Shown here: piece after piece, positions 1-8,852 of the stretch
How the letters are laid out: every line of letters starts with the position of its first letter
Position numbering within the stretch: the first letter of the stretch is position 1
Assembly: GCA_017629095.1 (NCBI GenBank)
Contig: JAGBXW010000072.1
Coordinates: forward strand, 1 to 64,000
Source: Treponema sp.
GTDB lineage: Bacteria; Spirochaetota; Spirochaetia; Treponematales; Treponemataceae
Direction: 5' to 3'
Length of the DNA: 64,000 nucleotides
The notes under the pieces: model-generated
The model's database searches: none
The model's input: only the letters and a program-made list of their open reading frames with translations
What the model was told of the DNA's origin: nothing
Position numbers and translations under genes: made by a program

Positions 1-79
1 GAAGAAAGTGTAGGCTGGAGAGGCTGAAGAATCAGGACATTCATTTTGAAAGATGGTATACTTTAGTAAGGAGGATTTC

Positions 80-358
80 ATGTTGTACAATTTTGTGGAA
101 CTGCCAGACCAAACGATTATTAGTCATTCGGAGATTCTGAACAAAGATGGAAAGGAACAGGTTCGTGTATACATCGAAAAACCAATTTATGAAGGATTTG
201 CTACAGCAATTTGTTATTTACCAGATTACGAATGGACTGAGGTTTCTGGATTTACAACAGAAGAAATGGATTATTTGAAAGATTTTGTAGAGTCAGAAGC
301 CCACATGATTTTTGAGTTTGCTGCTACAGGAGGCTTTGACAATGCCTCAAATTTTTAA
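80..358 (+). CDS. Small acidic protein upstream of a DUF4160 protein
   Basis: A 92-residue acidic soluble protein with no signal peptide or membrane segment. The ATG at 80 is chosen because AAGGAGG lies six bases upstream; an in-frame ATG at 53 has no such site. The gene overlaps the next one by 17 bases, so the two are probably translated together. Small acidic proteins are often found beside DUF4160 proteins in bacteria, and such pairs have been compared with toxin-antitoxin modules, but I recognise no defined family here and cannot assign a function. The 79 bases before it hold no gene that I can see. Confidence 0.7.
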   Translation: MLYNFVELPDQTIISHSEILNKDGKEQVRVYIEKPIYEGFATAICYLPDYEWTEVSGFTTEEMDYLKDFVESEAHMIFEFAATGGFDNASNF

Positions 359-620
359 AGTGGGAAAATATCTCATTTATTTTTGGTCAAACGAAGGTAA
401 TCCCCGAGAGCCTGTTCACGTTCATATTTCTGAGGGTAATCCAGCTCCAAATACAACAAAGGTGTGGATAACAAAGAAACAAAAATGTATTGTTGCAAAT
501 AATGAGTCTCGAATACCGAGCCATACCCTAAACCTTTTGTTACGTGTGATAGAAGGTCGTTCCTTTGAAATCATTGCTAAATGGCAAGAATTTTTTGGTG
601 AAGCACAGTTTTATTGCTAA
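342..620 (+). CDS. DUF4160 family protein
   Basis: A 92-residue protein. It opens with the pattern typical of DUF4160: an MPQIFKVGKY start, then a glycine/proline loop and the VHVHI strand around residues 26-30. The ATG at 342 is preceded by AGGAGG at 328-333; an upstream in-frame ATG at 312 would only add residues not found in the family. It overlaps the acidic protein upstream and ends before a shared terminator. DUF4160 has no established biochemical role; the pairing with a second tiny gene suggests a two-component module. Family assignment is from motif recognition only. Confidence 0.75.
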   Translation: MPQIFKVGKYLIYFWSNEGNPREPVHVHISEGNPAPNTTKVWITKKQKCIVANNESRIPSHTLNLLLRVIEGRSFEIIAKWQEFFGEAQFYC

Positions 621-645
621 TTCTTCAGTTGATTCAAACAAATGC

Positions 646-671
646 AAAGGGCTGAAAATCCAGCCCTTTTT
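646..671. terminator. Bidirectional intrinsic terminator
   Basis: A perfect 9-bp stem (AAAGGGCTG / CAGCCCTTT) with a six-base loop, T-rich on the plus side and A-rich before it. It lies between the convergent DUF4160 and bcp genes and can serve both. Confidence 0.85.
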
Positions 672-706
672 CAGTTTCCATCACAGAAGCTTTTCCTGTG
701 GCTCTA

Positions 707-1159
707 TTACAGGGCTGCAAGAATCTCCGCTGCGTGGGTTTTGGTGTTTACCTTGGGATATACCTGGGTAATCACCCCATTTTCGTCTACCACAAAGGTG
801 GATCGAATAATTCCCATATAGGTCTTTCCACACATTTTCTTCTCGCCCCAAGCACCAAAGGCTTGGATGGTGGTAGTTTCCACATCGGAAAGCAGATGGA
901 AGGGCAGTTCAAACTTGTTTCGGAATTTGGTGTGGGAAGCGGTACTATCCTTGCTTATTCCCAAAACAACAGCATCCTTTGCAAGAATCTGGTCATATAC
1001 GTCACGAAAGCCACAGGCCTCTGTGGTACAGCCAGGAGTGTTATCCTTGGGATAAAAGTAAATCACCATTTTCTTTCCCTTAAAGTCGGCAGGTGAAATC
1101 ATGGTGCCATCCTGATTAGGAAGGGAAAATCCTGGTACTGTATCTCCAACTTGAAGCAT
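707..1159 (-). CDS. bcp: Thiol peroxidase of the Bcp/PrxQ peroxiredoxin family
   Basis: A cytoplasmic peroxidase that reduces hydrogen peroxide and organic hydroperoxides with a catalytic cysteine, using thioredoxin-type donors. The 150-residue protein has the AhpC/TSA fold order: GDTVPGF near the N terminus, then FYPKDNTPGCTTEACGFRD, which carries the peroxidatic Cys (first C, about residue 44) and the Bcp-type second Cys five residues later. Length is normal for PrxQ. The start is the ATG at 1159 with GGAGG just upstream; a TTG four codons earlier overlaps that ribosome site and is less likely. It is divergent from the chemotaxis receptor gene and has its own promoter. Confidence 0.95.
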   Translation of the reverse strand: MLQVGDTVPGFSLPNQDGTMISPADFKGKKMVIYFYPKDNTPGCTTEACGFRDVYDQILAKDAVVLGISKDSTASHTKFRNKFELPFHLLSDVETTTIQAFGAWGEKKMCGKTYMGIIRSTFVVDENGVITQVYPKVNTKTHAAEILAAL

Positions 1160-1198
1160 TTTTTCCTCCAAAAGTAAATAAAATTGATTTTATTCCGA

Positions 1199-1227
1199 AT
1201 GGTATAGAAGGGATATATGTTTGTCAA
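1199..1227 (-). promoter_or_regulatory. Sigma-70 promoter for bcp
   Basis: On the minus strand TTGACA (1222-1227) and TACCAT (1199-1204) are separated by 17 bases, about 40 bases before the bcp start. Confidence 0.55.
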
Positions 1228-1244
1228 GAATAAACTATATTTGA

Positions 1245-1273
1245 TTGACTTATGTCATTTTAGGAATTACAAT
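1245..1273 (+). promoter_or_regulatory. Sigma-70 promoter for the MCP gene
   Basis: TTGACT (1245-1250) and TACAAT (1268-1273) with a 17-base spacer, 60 bases before the GTG start of the MCP gene. The divergent promoters of bcp and this gene lie back to back. Confidence 0.6.
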
Positions 1274-1333
1274 GAAAAATATATCCATTTTCTGTTTTTT
1301 AAATATAGATAACAAAATACTGAGAGGTGGAGA

Positions 1334-2731
1334 GTGAAATTATTTGAGCTTCGACATAAAATTCTTTTCAAAATCATTTTTTCTGTTTGTATTGTCATTG
1401 GAAGTAGTATTGTAGGCTTATCTATTTTTCTTTTTAATCAACTTAATTCCATGAACCTTGGAGATGGTGTTTCTGCAAAGGTCATTTTGTTGTCTCTCGG
1501 TTCTACAATCTTTGTGTTGGGGTTGGTAGGAATCACTTCTATCATCATTCTCCAAACATATATCTTACTTCCCATTAATAAGGCTATTGTAGCCTTTAGA
1601 AAGTTACAAGGTACTGATGGTTTAGCCGATTTAACCTATCGAGTGGAAGTTCGGAGTAAGGATGAGATAAGTCAACTTTGTAACTTTGTGAACCAGTTCA
1701 TTGATATGCAGCAGGAAATCTTGATGGATGTTAAGAATTCCAGCAATGCTATTACTAATATTACTCAAACTCTTTCTTCTTCTAGTCGAGATGCAACAAA
1801 TGCTGCAGAATATATCACCCTTAATATTTCCAATGTCAATCAACAGGTAGAAAAACAAAATCAGGCGCTGCAATCTGTTGTCAATATCATTGGTGCCAGT
1901 GTTAAAAAGATTGGTGGCTTGGACGATCTGATTAATCAGCAAACGGCAGGTATTTTAGATTCCTCCTCTGCCATTGAACAGATGGTAGGAAATATCAATT
2001 CTGTTTTCAATTCCATGAAAAAAATGGCCCATGAATCACAGCAACTAACGGTCATTACAGAAGAGGGGCGAAATCGTCAAGATGAAGTTGCACAACAGAT
2101 TGATAATATGGTACGCCAGTCCCAGCATTTGGCTGAAGCTAACGATGTAATTGCCCAAATTGCTGATCAAACGAATCTTTTGGCTATGAATGCTGCCATT
2201 GAAGCTGCCCATGCAGGAGAGGCTGGAAAGGGATTTTCCGTTGTTGCTGATGAAATCCGTAAGTTAGCAGAAGATGCGGCAGAGCAATCTAAGGCAATTT
2301 CTCTTGAATTAAAGGAGATTTCTCGAGTGATACAACAAGTTGTAAACACTTCCGAAAAATCTCAAGAGGGATTTTCTGAAATTACAGACAAGGTTTCTTG
2401 TACAAATAGCATTGTCCAAGAAGTGTCTCATGCCATGGCTGAGCAACAGATCACCTCTAAGCAAGTTCTGTTGTCATTACAAGCTATTAATGATAGTAGT
2501 ATTGAATTACAAAATACTTCTTCAGAAATCAATAAGGATATGGTTAATCTCCAGAAATTTTCCCATAACTTTGATGATATTGCTGCCAGCGTTGCCTCCA
2601 GCATGACTCGTATGGATATGAGCGTTCGAGAAATTGATTCCAACGACAAGACGGTGGTACAACAGGTGGAGCTAGCAAATATTGCCACTTTGCGGTTGGA
2701 CAACTTGTTGTCAAAATTCAAACTTAACTAA
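1334..2731 (+). CDS. Methyl-accepting chemotaxis protein without a periplasmic sensor domain
   Basis: A 465-residue inner-membrane signal transducer feeding CheA/CheW. Two hydrophobic segments (about residues 10-34 and 48-75) are separated by only a dozen residues, so there is no room for a periplasmic ligand-binding domain. A HAMP linker follows (about 76-128), then a long helical cytoplasmic region. The conserved hairpin tip is unmistakable at about residues 276-296 ([20 protein letters not shown]), followed by [16 protein letters not shown]. The start is GTG at 1334 with a purine-rich GAGGTGGAG upstream. Its 3' end overlaps the convergent kinase gene by eight bases. The input is probably intracellular or membrane-linked (energy state, redox, or a partner protein); this is inference. 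Confidence 0.93.
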   Translation: MKLFELRHKILFKIIFSVCIVIGSSIVGLSIFLFNQLNSMNLGDGVSAKVILLSLGSTIFVLGLVGITSIIILQTYILLPINKAIVAFRKLQGTDGLADLTYRVEVRSKDEISQLCNFVNQFIDMQQEILMDVKNSSNAITNITQTLSSSSRDATNAAEYITLNISNVNQQVEKQNQALQSVVNIIGASVKKIGGLDDLINQQTAGILDSSSAIEQMVGNINSVFNSMKKMAHESQQLTVITEEGRNRQDEVAQQIDNMVRQSQHLAEANDVIAQIADQTNLLAMNAAIEAAHAGEAGKGFSVVADEIRKLAEDAAEQSKAISLELKEISRVIQQVVNTSEKSQEGFSEITDKVSCTNSIVQEVSHAMAEQQITSKQVLLSLQAINDSSIELQNTSSEINKDMVNLQKFSHNFDDIAASVASSMTRMDMSVREIDSNDKTVVQQVELANIATLRLDNLLSKFKLN

Positions 2732-3695
2732 GACTTGTTACAATATCAAGGACTTGATTTAAATAGCTTGCTCCAAACAGATTTAAGTGATTCAGCAGGT
2801 GGTAAAGGTTGTATACATCTAGTCTGGAGGCGAAATCCCTCGGAATGGGATGTACCTGATGGTAACTTTCGTAAAATTTCCGGGGAAAACCACCAAAAAG
2901 TCGTGTCATCGCCAAATCAGCTTCCCAGTGTCCGCAATATGTTGCTGGATCAATAAGCCAACCTTGGCCATCTGTGCCGGTGTATACATTTCCACCCCAC
3001 AAATCCCCGTGGAGAAGGGAAGGTCTTTCTGGTTCTGGTAAAAAAGTCTCTAATCGGTCTAACAATTTTTCATTGGCCTGTTGCTGTTTCGGTGAAAAAT
3101 ATCTTGCTGCCCACTGAAATTGGGGGCCCAGCCTACATTCCCTGAAAAATTCCACCCACGAAGATTTTCCCTGATTTTTTTGAACTGTGGCTCCAATATA
3201 GTTATCAATGGTAAAACCAAAGTTCTTACTCTGGGAATTCGGCGGAATTGTTGCTTCTCTGTGGGGTGCCAAGTGGCTACAGTCTGCCAAATGGAATCTA
3301 GCAAGATTTTGACCAAATGTTTCCCAGTAGTTGGAAGCCTTTGCTGTGGGAGGCAGAAATTCTAGTAATAAAAAAGAACAGGGGCCTCGTAAGGGATTGT
3401 TGTTTCCCTCATCTATGCCCCAAGCTAAGACTTTTGGTGTTTTTAATATTCCCAATGAGGCAATTGCTTGCAAACCAACAACTTCTGTACGGAAGAAATC
3501 TGCATTTTGTCGGGAGTTAGCCTTCATAAAGATGACTTCAATCTGGCCACTTTTTGATGCTACTTCAAGTTTGTAGGCATGGTTTATATCTCCCCCCAAC
3601 ACAGGGCGTGCAGATATAACTTTTTCAAACCCCAAGTCTTGTATTGCTTGTGAAAAATTTTTTTGTGGATATTGCAATAATACATCAATCTTCAT
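2724..3695 (-). CDS. Fructosamine/ketosamine-3-kinase family protein
   Basis: Phosphorylates sugar adducts on amines (for example fructosamines), which makes glycated proteins or amino acids unstable and so repairs them. The 323-residue protein has the aminoglycoside phosphotransferase-like fold. The catalytic loop is [12 protein letters not shown], with catalytic Asp231 and Asn236, and the metal-binding acidic motif is [13 protein letters not shown] (Asp249). The N-terminal lobe contains [11 protein letters not shown] at about residues 33-43. The start ATG at 3695 lies 21 bases after the TctC-type gene, so the two may share an mRNA, although no clear ribosome site is visible. The substrate cannot be read from the sequence. 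Confidence 0.9.
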   Translation of the reverse strand: MKIDVLLQYPQKNFSQAIQDLGFEKVISARPVLGGDINHAYKLEVASKSGQIEVIFMKANSRQNADFFRTEVVGLQAIASLGILKTPKVLAWGIDEGNNNPLRGPCSFLLLEFLPPTAKASNYWETFGQNLARFHLADCSHLAPHREATIPPNSQSKNFGFTIDNYIGATVQKNQGKSSWVEFFRECRLGPQFQWAARYFSPKQQQANEKLLDRLETFLPEPERPSLLHGDLWGGNVYTGTDGQGWLIDPATYCGHWEADLAMTRLFGGFPRKFYESYHQVHPIPRDFASRLDVYNLYHLLNHLNLFGASYLNQVLDIVTSLS

Positions 3696-3716
3696 AATGA
3701 AATTTAAGCTGGTATC

Positions 3717-4739
3717 CTACATGTTTGTCTTGACCATGGTGCTTACCTCAGCAATGTGTCTATCGATTTCCTCTGCTGTAAGAGGTTCAATTTCCAGCAT
3801 CATGTCTTTGAACAAGGCTTTAATTTCATCTTTTTCAAGAATCCGTTTGTAGCCTTCATATAGCTTTTGAATAATGTCCTCATCTGTTCCCTTGCGTGCC
3901 AGGAGAAAACTTCTGTTCTTGCAATAAGCGGTGTAACCATATTCTCCTACACCCTTTGTACCAGCAAAAAAGCCTTCTGTACTTCCTTTTTCATCAAAAA
4001 GCACTACAGGAGTGATAATTCCATCTTCAACACCTGCCTTTGCCTGGGACTGATGGGAAATAGCAAGATGAACCTCTTTGTTAATGAGGGCTTCCAATGC
4101 CAAGTTTGCTCCATTGTAGGCTACTACTGTCATGTTCAAACCAAGTTCCTTAAAAAGACTACGAACCATAAAACTTTCTATACTTGTTGAACCTCCTACA
4201 GCTACTAAGAGGTTTTTTCCTTCTCCATAGGCTTTGAGACTTTCCAAGTTGGTAATATTCAATTTTGAATCAGCCATCATTATAAAGGTTGCAGAACACA
4301 AATTGATAATTGGTTCAAAATCATTGTAATTGAAGGTTTGTGCCTTGGCGTTTCTCACATTGGGAGTAACAGCAAAGGCGTTTTCGCTTCCAATGATGAG
4401 GTGTGGCTCATTGGCCTTTTTTTTCAGAAAATTGGTGAGGGCAATGTTTCCCCCATCTCCCAACATAGAAGACATAGTTAACAGAAAATTATCAGAAAGA
4501 GTGATGGAACCTTCCCTAATAAAATCATTTGTGGCAATAATTTTTTGTCCAAAAATTTCTTCTCCATAAACCGCCAGAGAACGATTGATAATATCTACCA
4601 CACCATTAATGGCCCAGGGACAAACAATGGTAAGTGGTTTTCCCTGCCATTTTTCTAAGGAAATTTTCTTTTTATTTCCACCAGCAAAACTGGTTACACA
4701 CAAAAACATAACAAGTACAAAAATGAAAATCTTTTTCAC
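3717..4739 (-). CDS. Tripartite tricarboxylate transporter-type substrate-binding protein (TctC/Bug family)
   Basis: A secreted solute-binding protein of about 340 residues. The N terminus is a signal peptide (KKIFIFVLVMFLCVTSFA, cleavage probably before GG). It is followed by the family opening KPLTIVCPWAINGVVDIINR and the VGGSTSIESFMVR and VAYNGANLALEALINKEVHLA segments characteristic of the Bug/TctC fold. The start is taken as GTG at 4739, with GGAG about six bases upstream; a TTG at 4751 would place the ribosome site inside the coding sequence. No TctA/TctB membrane subunits are encoded in the window, so this is an orphan receptor that may serve a transporter elsewhere or act in sensing. 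The ligand is unknown, most likely a carboxylate. Confidence 0.88.
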   Translation of the reverse strand: MKKIFIFVLVMFLCVTSFAGGNKKKISLEKWQGKPLTIVCPWAINGVVDIINRSLAVYGEEIFGQKIIATNDFIREGSITLSDNFLLTMSSMLGDGGNIALTNFLKKKANEPHLIIGSENAFAVTPNVRNAKAQTFNYNDFEPIINLCSATFIMMADSKLNITNLESLKAYGEGKNLLVAVGGSTSIESFMVRSLFKELGLNMTVVAYNGANLALEALINKEVHLAISHQSQAKAGVEDGIITPVVLFDEKGSTEGFFAGTKGVGEYGYTAYCKNRSFLLARKGTDEDIIQKLYEGYKRILEKDEIKALFKDMMLEIEPLTAEEIDRHIAEVSTMVKTNM

Positions 4740-4803
4740 AAGCTTCTCCAATTCTTTTCTCGTATCTCAATACTATAATATTGTTCTGAAACAAAAAAGG
4801 CTT

Positions 4804-5661
4804 TTATGTTATATGTCTTGCAAAGGTTTTACAGCCACCTTTTACAATCCGTGCGTCAAAATCTAGCCCGTGGTAAATCTCTCCGTCTAGCTCGATGGGG
4901 GCAGGGGTGGTGATTTTTACATTGGTACAACGCAGGTGAGTAGCATAGCTCTTGCCCATATGCTTGCCCTTTACAAATGTAGGCATAATGGCCAAGGTGG
5001 GAATACGAGGTGGCTTGCAGATAATGAGCAAATCAATTAAACCATCTCGATTGTTGGCTGGAGGACAGAGCTTCATGCCGCCCCCAAACAAAGAACCATT
5101 GCAAACTGCTGCCATAATGCAGTCATAGCTTGTTGTTTCTCCCTCCACCTGAACCTGTACTGGATAAGATTCAAACTTCAATAAACAGTGTACCAAGGAG
5201 GTTGCATACGAAATGGAATTTTTTTTGTTGGCTGTATGCTCCAGCACCACTACATCAAGTCCTGTTCCACCCACATTCAAGCACCGGGCCTTTCCCACCT
5301 GAATGTAGTCTGTTTCATCTTGGATTCCAGCTATGATGGGAGCCAGTGCTTCTATGGGATCCATGCTAATTCCTGTTCCTGTGGCATAATCATTGCCTCT
5401 GCCAGAAGGAATCAATCCCAGTCGGCTTGTTTCAAAGTTCATGCCGTTCAAAACCTCATGAAAGGTGCCATCGCCACCAATGGCCACAATGGTGGATGCT
5501 CCCTTTCTGCATAATTCCCTGGCAAGATATTGTCCATGTCCTTGCTCCTGAGTGAGATGCAGGTTATACGCAATATTTCTTCCTTCTAGGTATTTTTTTA
5601 CCTGCTGAATCACTTCTGCTCCCTGATTTTTTCCACTGAGAGGATTGGCAATAATCTCCAT
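4804..5661 (-). CDS. Diacylglycerol kinase-like lipid kinase (YegS/DgkB family)
   Basis: A 285-residue protein of the DAGK catalytic family. It shows the N-terminal ANPLSGKNQG loop (residues 5-14), the nucleotide-binding GGDGT motif (62-66) followed by HEVLNG, a second GLIPSGRGNDYA motif, and the C-terminal region GLIDLLIICKPPRIP that closes the second domain. Members phosphorylate diacylglycerol or related lipids in membrane lipid recycling. The ATG at 5661 is used because GGAG lies at normal distance; the longer frame to 5709 adds residues before the family start. Transcribed toward the TctC-type gene 64 bases away. The exact lipid substrate is not evident. Confidence 0.88.
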   Translation of the reverse strand: MEIIANPLSGKNQGAEVIQQVKKYLEGRNIAYNLHLTQEQGHGQYLARELCRKGASTIVAIGGDGTFHEVLNGMNFETSRLGLIPSGRGNDYATGTGISMDPIEALAPIIAGIQDETDYIQVGKARCLNVGGTGLDVVVLEHTANKKNSISYATSLVHCLLKFESYPVQVQVEGETTSYDCIMAAVCNGSLFGGGMKLCPPANNRDGLIDLLIICKPPRIPTLAIMPTFVKGKHMGKSYATHLRCTNVKITTPAPIELDGEIYHGLDFDARIVKGGCKTFARHIT

Positions 5662-5817
5662 AAAAATAACTCCAAAATCAACTGTTGCCCTGTAAAAGGA
5701 TTTGTTCAAGTATGAAAGAAAAGCTGAATCTGTTCAAGATATAACCTGTTTTTCCACAGCTGCCTTTCCCAAAAACTCCCTTGTTAGATCCAAACCTTTG
5801 TCCATTTCTGGTTTGGC

Positions 5818-5846
5818 TTGACAGAGAGCCTTATGAAAATTATTAT
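5818..5846 (+). promoter_or_regulatory. Promoter for alaS, probably giving a near-leaderless mRNA
   Basis: TTGACA (5818-5823), a 17-base spacer and TATTAT (5841-5846). The alaS ATG begins only nine bases after the -10 box, so the expected transcript start is within about three bases of the start codon. No Shine-Dalgarno is present. Confidence 0.6.
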
Positions 5847-5855
5847 AGATACATT

Positions 5856-7640
5856 ATGACAGCTAACGAATTACGCACAAAATATATTGAGTTTTTCAAG
5901 ACGAAAAACCACGTTGAGATTTCTGGCAAATCATTGATTCCAGAAAATGATCCTTCCGTTTTGTTTACCACAGCAGGAATGCATCCCCTTGTTCCCTATT
6001 TGATGGGAGAAACTCACCCTGCTGGTACACGATTGGTAGACTACCAAAAATGTGTTCGTACTGGAGATATTGACGAAGTTGGAGATGCTAGCCACCTGAC
6101 CTGCTTTGAAATGCTGGGAAACTGGTCTTTGGGAGACTATTTCAAGAAGGAATCCATTGCCTTTAGCTATGAGTTCTTGACTTCCAAGGACTGGCTGGCC
6201 CTTGACCCCGAGTTGCTTTCTGTTACTGTTTTTGCTGGAGACGAAAATGCTCCCCGTGACGAAGAATCTGCTTCTTATTGGAAGGAAGTGGGAATGCCAG
6301 AGGACAGAATCGCCTTCTTGCCAGCCAGCGACAACTGGTGGGCAGCTGGACCCACAGGCCCTTGCGGGCCCGATACCGAAATCTTCTATTGGGTAGGAGA
6401 GGGAAAGCCTGGGCCAGGTTCCAACAAGGGAACCGACAGTGACAACTGGATGGAAATCTGGAACAACGTGTTCATGGAATATAACCGCATTGACGAGAAC
6501 ACCTTGGTAAAGTTGCCCAAGCAGAATGTAGATACTGGAATGGGCCTTGAGCGAACCACCACTGTTTTGGCTGGTAAAACGAGCGTATATCAGACAGAAA
6601 TCTTCCAGCCCATTATTCAGGGAGTAGAAAATCTTTCTGGCTATAGCTACGGCACCACCGAGGAGCAGGATCGTAGCGTTCGAGTAATTGCAGATCACCT
6701 CCGTGCATCTGTATTTATTCTTGGAGACCCCAAAGGTGTGGTACCTTCCAACGTGGGAGCTGGCTACGTACTTCGCCGCTTGATTCGTCGTATGGTTCGC
6801 CACGGAAAGAAGCTTGGCATTCAAGAGGCATTTTTGCCAGGACTTGCCCAGCTCGTTATCGAAAATTTCAAGGAACCCTATCCTGAGTTGGCAGAGAATG
6901 CCGAAAAAATATTGAATGAGTTGCAGGCTGAAGAAAAGAAGTTTGGTGAAACCCTTAGAAAGGGTGAAGCTGAGTTTGAAAAGCTGCTTCCCAACCTGAT
7001 GAAGAATCCCAAGAAGGAAATTCCTGGCCGTGTAGCCTTCCGTCTCTACGATACCTTTGGTTTCCCCATTGAGTTGACTGAAGAATTGGCTGCAGAAAAT
7101 GGCTTTACTGTGGACAAAGATGGCTTTAAAGAAGCTGAAAAGAAGCATCAGGAGCTTTCTCGAAGCCAGAGTGCAGGTGCCTTTAAAGGTGGTTTGGCAG
7201 AACAGTCTGAAATTACCACCAAGTACCACACTGCCACCCACTTGTTACACAAGGCTCTGAAGGTAGTATTGGGGGACCACGTGGCTCAAAAAGGTTCTAA
7301 TATCACTGCCGACCGTATGCGGTTTGACTTCTCTCATCCTACTCCCATGACTAAGGAAGAGGTTCAGCAGGTAGAAGATATGGTAAATCAGCAGATTCAA
7401 CGTGACTTGCCTGTTTCCATGGAAATTATGGATTTGGAAGAAGCAAAGAATTCTGGAGCAACTGCTTTGTTCGGAGAAAAATACGAAGATCGAGTAAAGG
7501 TCTATACCATTGGTGATTTCTCCAAGGAAGTGTGTGGTGGTCCTCATGTGGAGCATACTGGACTTATTGGCACATTCAAGATTCAGAAAGAGCAGTCTTC
7601 TTCTGCCGGTGTTCGCCGTATCCGGGCTGTAATTTCCTAA
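5856..7640 (+). CDS. alaS: Alanyl-tRNA synthetase, short form lacking the C-Ala domain
   Basis: Charges tRNA-Ala. The 594-residue protein contains the class II catalytic core (TTAGMHPLVPYLMG and CFEMLGNWSLGDYF regions near the N terminus), the tRNA-recognition middle domain with RRLIRRMVRHG, and the editing domain with its zinc ligands: HTATH at 458-462 and CGGPH at 560-564. Most bacterial AlaRS proteins are about 870 residues and end in a C-Ala domain; here the protein stops right after the editing domain, a known spirochaete form rather than a truncation by mutation. The start is MTANELRTKYIEFF at 5856, which matches the family N terminus. A terminator follows. Confidence 0.96.
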   Translation: MTANELRTKYIEFFKTKNHVEISGKSLIPENDPSVLFTTAGMHPLVPYLMGETHPAGTRLVDYQKCVRTGDIDEVGDASHLTCFEMLGNWSLGDYFKKESIAFSYEFLTSKDWLALDPELLSVTVFAGDENAPRDEESASYWKEVGMPEDRIAFLPASDNWWAAGPTGPCGPDTEIFYWVGEGKPGPGSNKGTDSDNWMEIWNNVFMEYNRIDENTLVKLPKQNVDTGMGLERTTTVLAGKTSVYQTEIFQPIIQGVENLSGYSYGTTEEQDRSVRVIADHLRASVFILGDPKGVVPSNVGAGYVLRRLIRRMVRHGKKLGIQEAFLPGLAQLVIENFKEPYPELAENAEKILNELQAEEKKFGETLRKGEAEFEKLLPNLMKNPKKEIPGRVAFRLYDTFGFPIELTEELAAENGFTVDKDGFKEAEKKHQELSRSQSAGAFKGGLAEQSEITTKYHTATHLLHKALKVVLGDHVAQKGSNITADRMRFDFSHPTPMTKEEVQQVEDMVNQQIQRDLPVSMEIMDLEEAKNSGATALFGEKYEDRVKVYTIGDFSKEVCGGPHVEHTGLIGTFKIQKEQSSSAGVRRIRAVIS

Positions 7641-7649
7641 AAAAAAAGT

Positions 7650-7680
7650 GTCTTTGGGTGATGTAACATTACCCAAAGAC
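7650..7680 (+). terminator. Terminator after alaS
   Basis: A perfect 10-bp stem, GTCTTTGGGT / ACCCAAAGAC, with an 11-base loop. It is preceded by an A run just after the alaS stop codon. The following T tract is weak, so efficiency is uncertain. A second small inverted repeat (TACTGT / ACAGTA, 7681-7696) follows at once. Confidence 0.65.
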
Positions 7681-7763
7681 TACTGTTTGTACAGTAGATT
7701 ATTTCACGCTAATTAGAATTTTTAAGATTTCTTAATTTTCTATTAGCCATAGAGGAGTTTTGA

Positions 7764-8846
7764 ATGAAACGAATAGCTCTCTGTAGTGTACTTCTTCTTG
7801 TTAGCGGAGTGTTGGCCTTTGCCCAGGCTGATTTGCAGCCATTGGCTAACATAAAGTTGAACAAGTCCGAGTCAATTACTCTCAAGCAACTAAAAAGTCG
7901 TGTGGAATCATACAAATTGCAGACTGGAATGGCTTCTTTTACTGTGGACCAAAAAAAGGAAATTCTTGATGCAATGATAGATGAGGCCCTCGTTGTTCAG
8001 GCTGCCCAAAAAGCTGGCATCAATGTTACAGATTCAGAAGTAAATGAGTATTTCCTCGATAATATGGCTCAGCAAATTGGTCAAAAACTGACTGAGGCTC
8101 AGTTAGCTCAAATCATTACACAGCAAACAGGTATGTCTCTGGATCAGTATATTAAGGCTCAGGTGGGTATGACACTCAATGAGTATAAGGCTTATATGAA
8201 AAATCAGCTTGTTGTAAGTCGTTATATTCTTACCTTGAAGCAAGGTGAATTAGCCTCTGTTGTTCCCACCGATAGCGATATTCGTGCTTTTTACGAGATG
8301 AACAAGGCCTCCTTTGTTCAAAATGATATTCTCAAGCTCTTCTTGGTGCTTGTTCCAAAGGGAAATGATGAAAAAGCTGCTCAAAAGAAGATTACATCCA
8401 TTTACGAGGAAATCAAGAGCAAAAAGACTTCTCCAGACAAGTTAAAACTTGCACAGAAGGCTAATGGATCCTATCAAGCTGGTGATTTGTATGTGAGCAA
8501 AAATACTCAGGCAGCCCAGCAATTAGGTATTTCCTATCAGGTATTGATGGAACTCTTTACGAAGAATGTAGATCATGTTTCTGAAATTACTTCCACTGCT
8601 GATGATTTTCAATTCTACATTATCCGCAACAAGTACGGTGCAAAGATGCTGGAACTGAGCGATGTAATTCAGCCTGATTCAACTATGACTATTTATGAGT
8701 ATATTCGCCAGAATTTGACTGCTCAGCAGCAGAATCAATTTATGGCCCAAGCTGCCCAGGAGCTTACCAAGGAATTGCGAACTGCAAGTAACTTCCAGAT
8801 GGTAAAGACTGGTTCCGCTTTGGATAAATTGCTGGAAAATTGGTAG
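7764..8846 (+). CDS. Periplasmic SurA/PpiC-like chaperone (peptidyl-prolyl isomerase family)
   Basis: A 360-residue exported protein. A signal peptide (KRIALCSVLLLVSGVLAFAQA) is followed by a SurA N-terminal-like helical domain: LKSRVESYKLQTG, ILDAMIDEALVVQAAQKAGI, then VNEYFLDNMAQQIG. The later part (about 170-320) resembles a degenerate parvulin domain. Such proteins help outer-membrane proteins fold. It sits between alaS and nusB, where T. pallidum, as I recall, has its 39-kDa basic membrane protein of the same family. The start is ATG at 7764 with GAGGAG upstream. Whether the isomerase site is active cannot be judged, because the usual catalytic motif is not clear. Confidence 0.82.
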   Translation: MKRIALCSVLLLVSGVLAFAQADLQPLANIKLNKSESITLKQLKSRVESYKLQTGMASFTVDQKKEILDAMIDEALVVQAAQKAGINVTDSEVNEYFLDNMAQQIGQKLTEAQLAQIITQQTGMSLDQYIKAQVGMTLNEYKAYMKNQLVVSRYILTLKQGELASVVPTDSDIRAFYEMNKASFVQNDILKLFLVLVPKGNDEKAAQKKITSIYEEIKSKKTSPDKLKLAQKANGSYQAGDLYVSKNTQAAQQLGISYQVLMELFTKNVDHVSEITSTADDFQFYIIRNKYGAKMLELSDVIQPDSTMTIYEYIRQNLTAQQQNQFMAQAAQELTKELRTASNFQMVKTGSALDKLLENW

Positions 8847-8852
8847 GACAAC

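Noticed and set aside
5931-7241. Long open frame antisense to alaS
   Set aside because: It mirrors the codon bias of alaS, has no ribosome site, and shows no domain; alaS is certain.
7681-7696. TACTGT / ACAGTA inverted repeat as an operator
   Set aside because: Only six base pairs, directly next to the alaS terminator; more likely part of the termination region.
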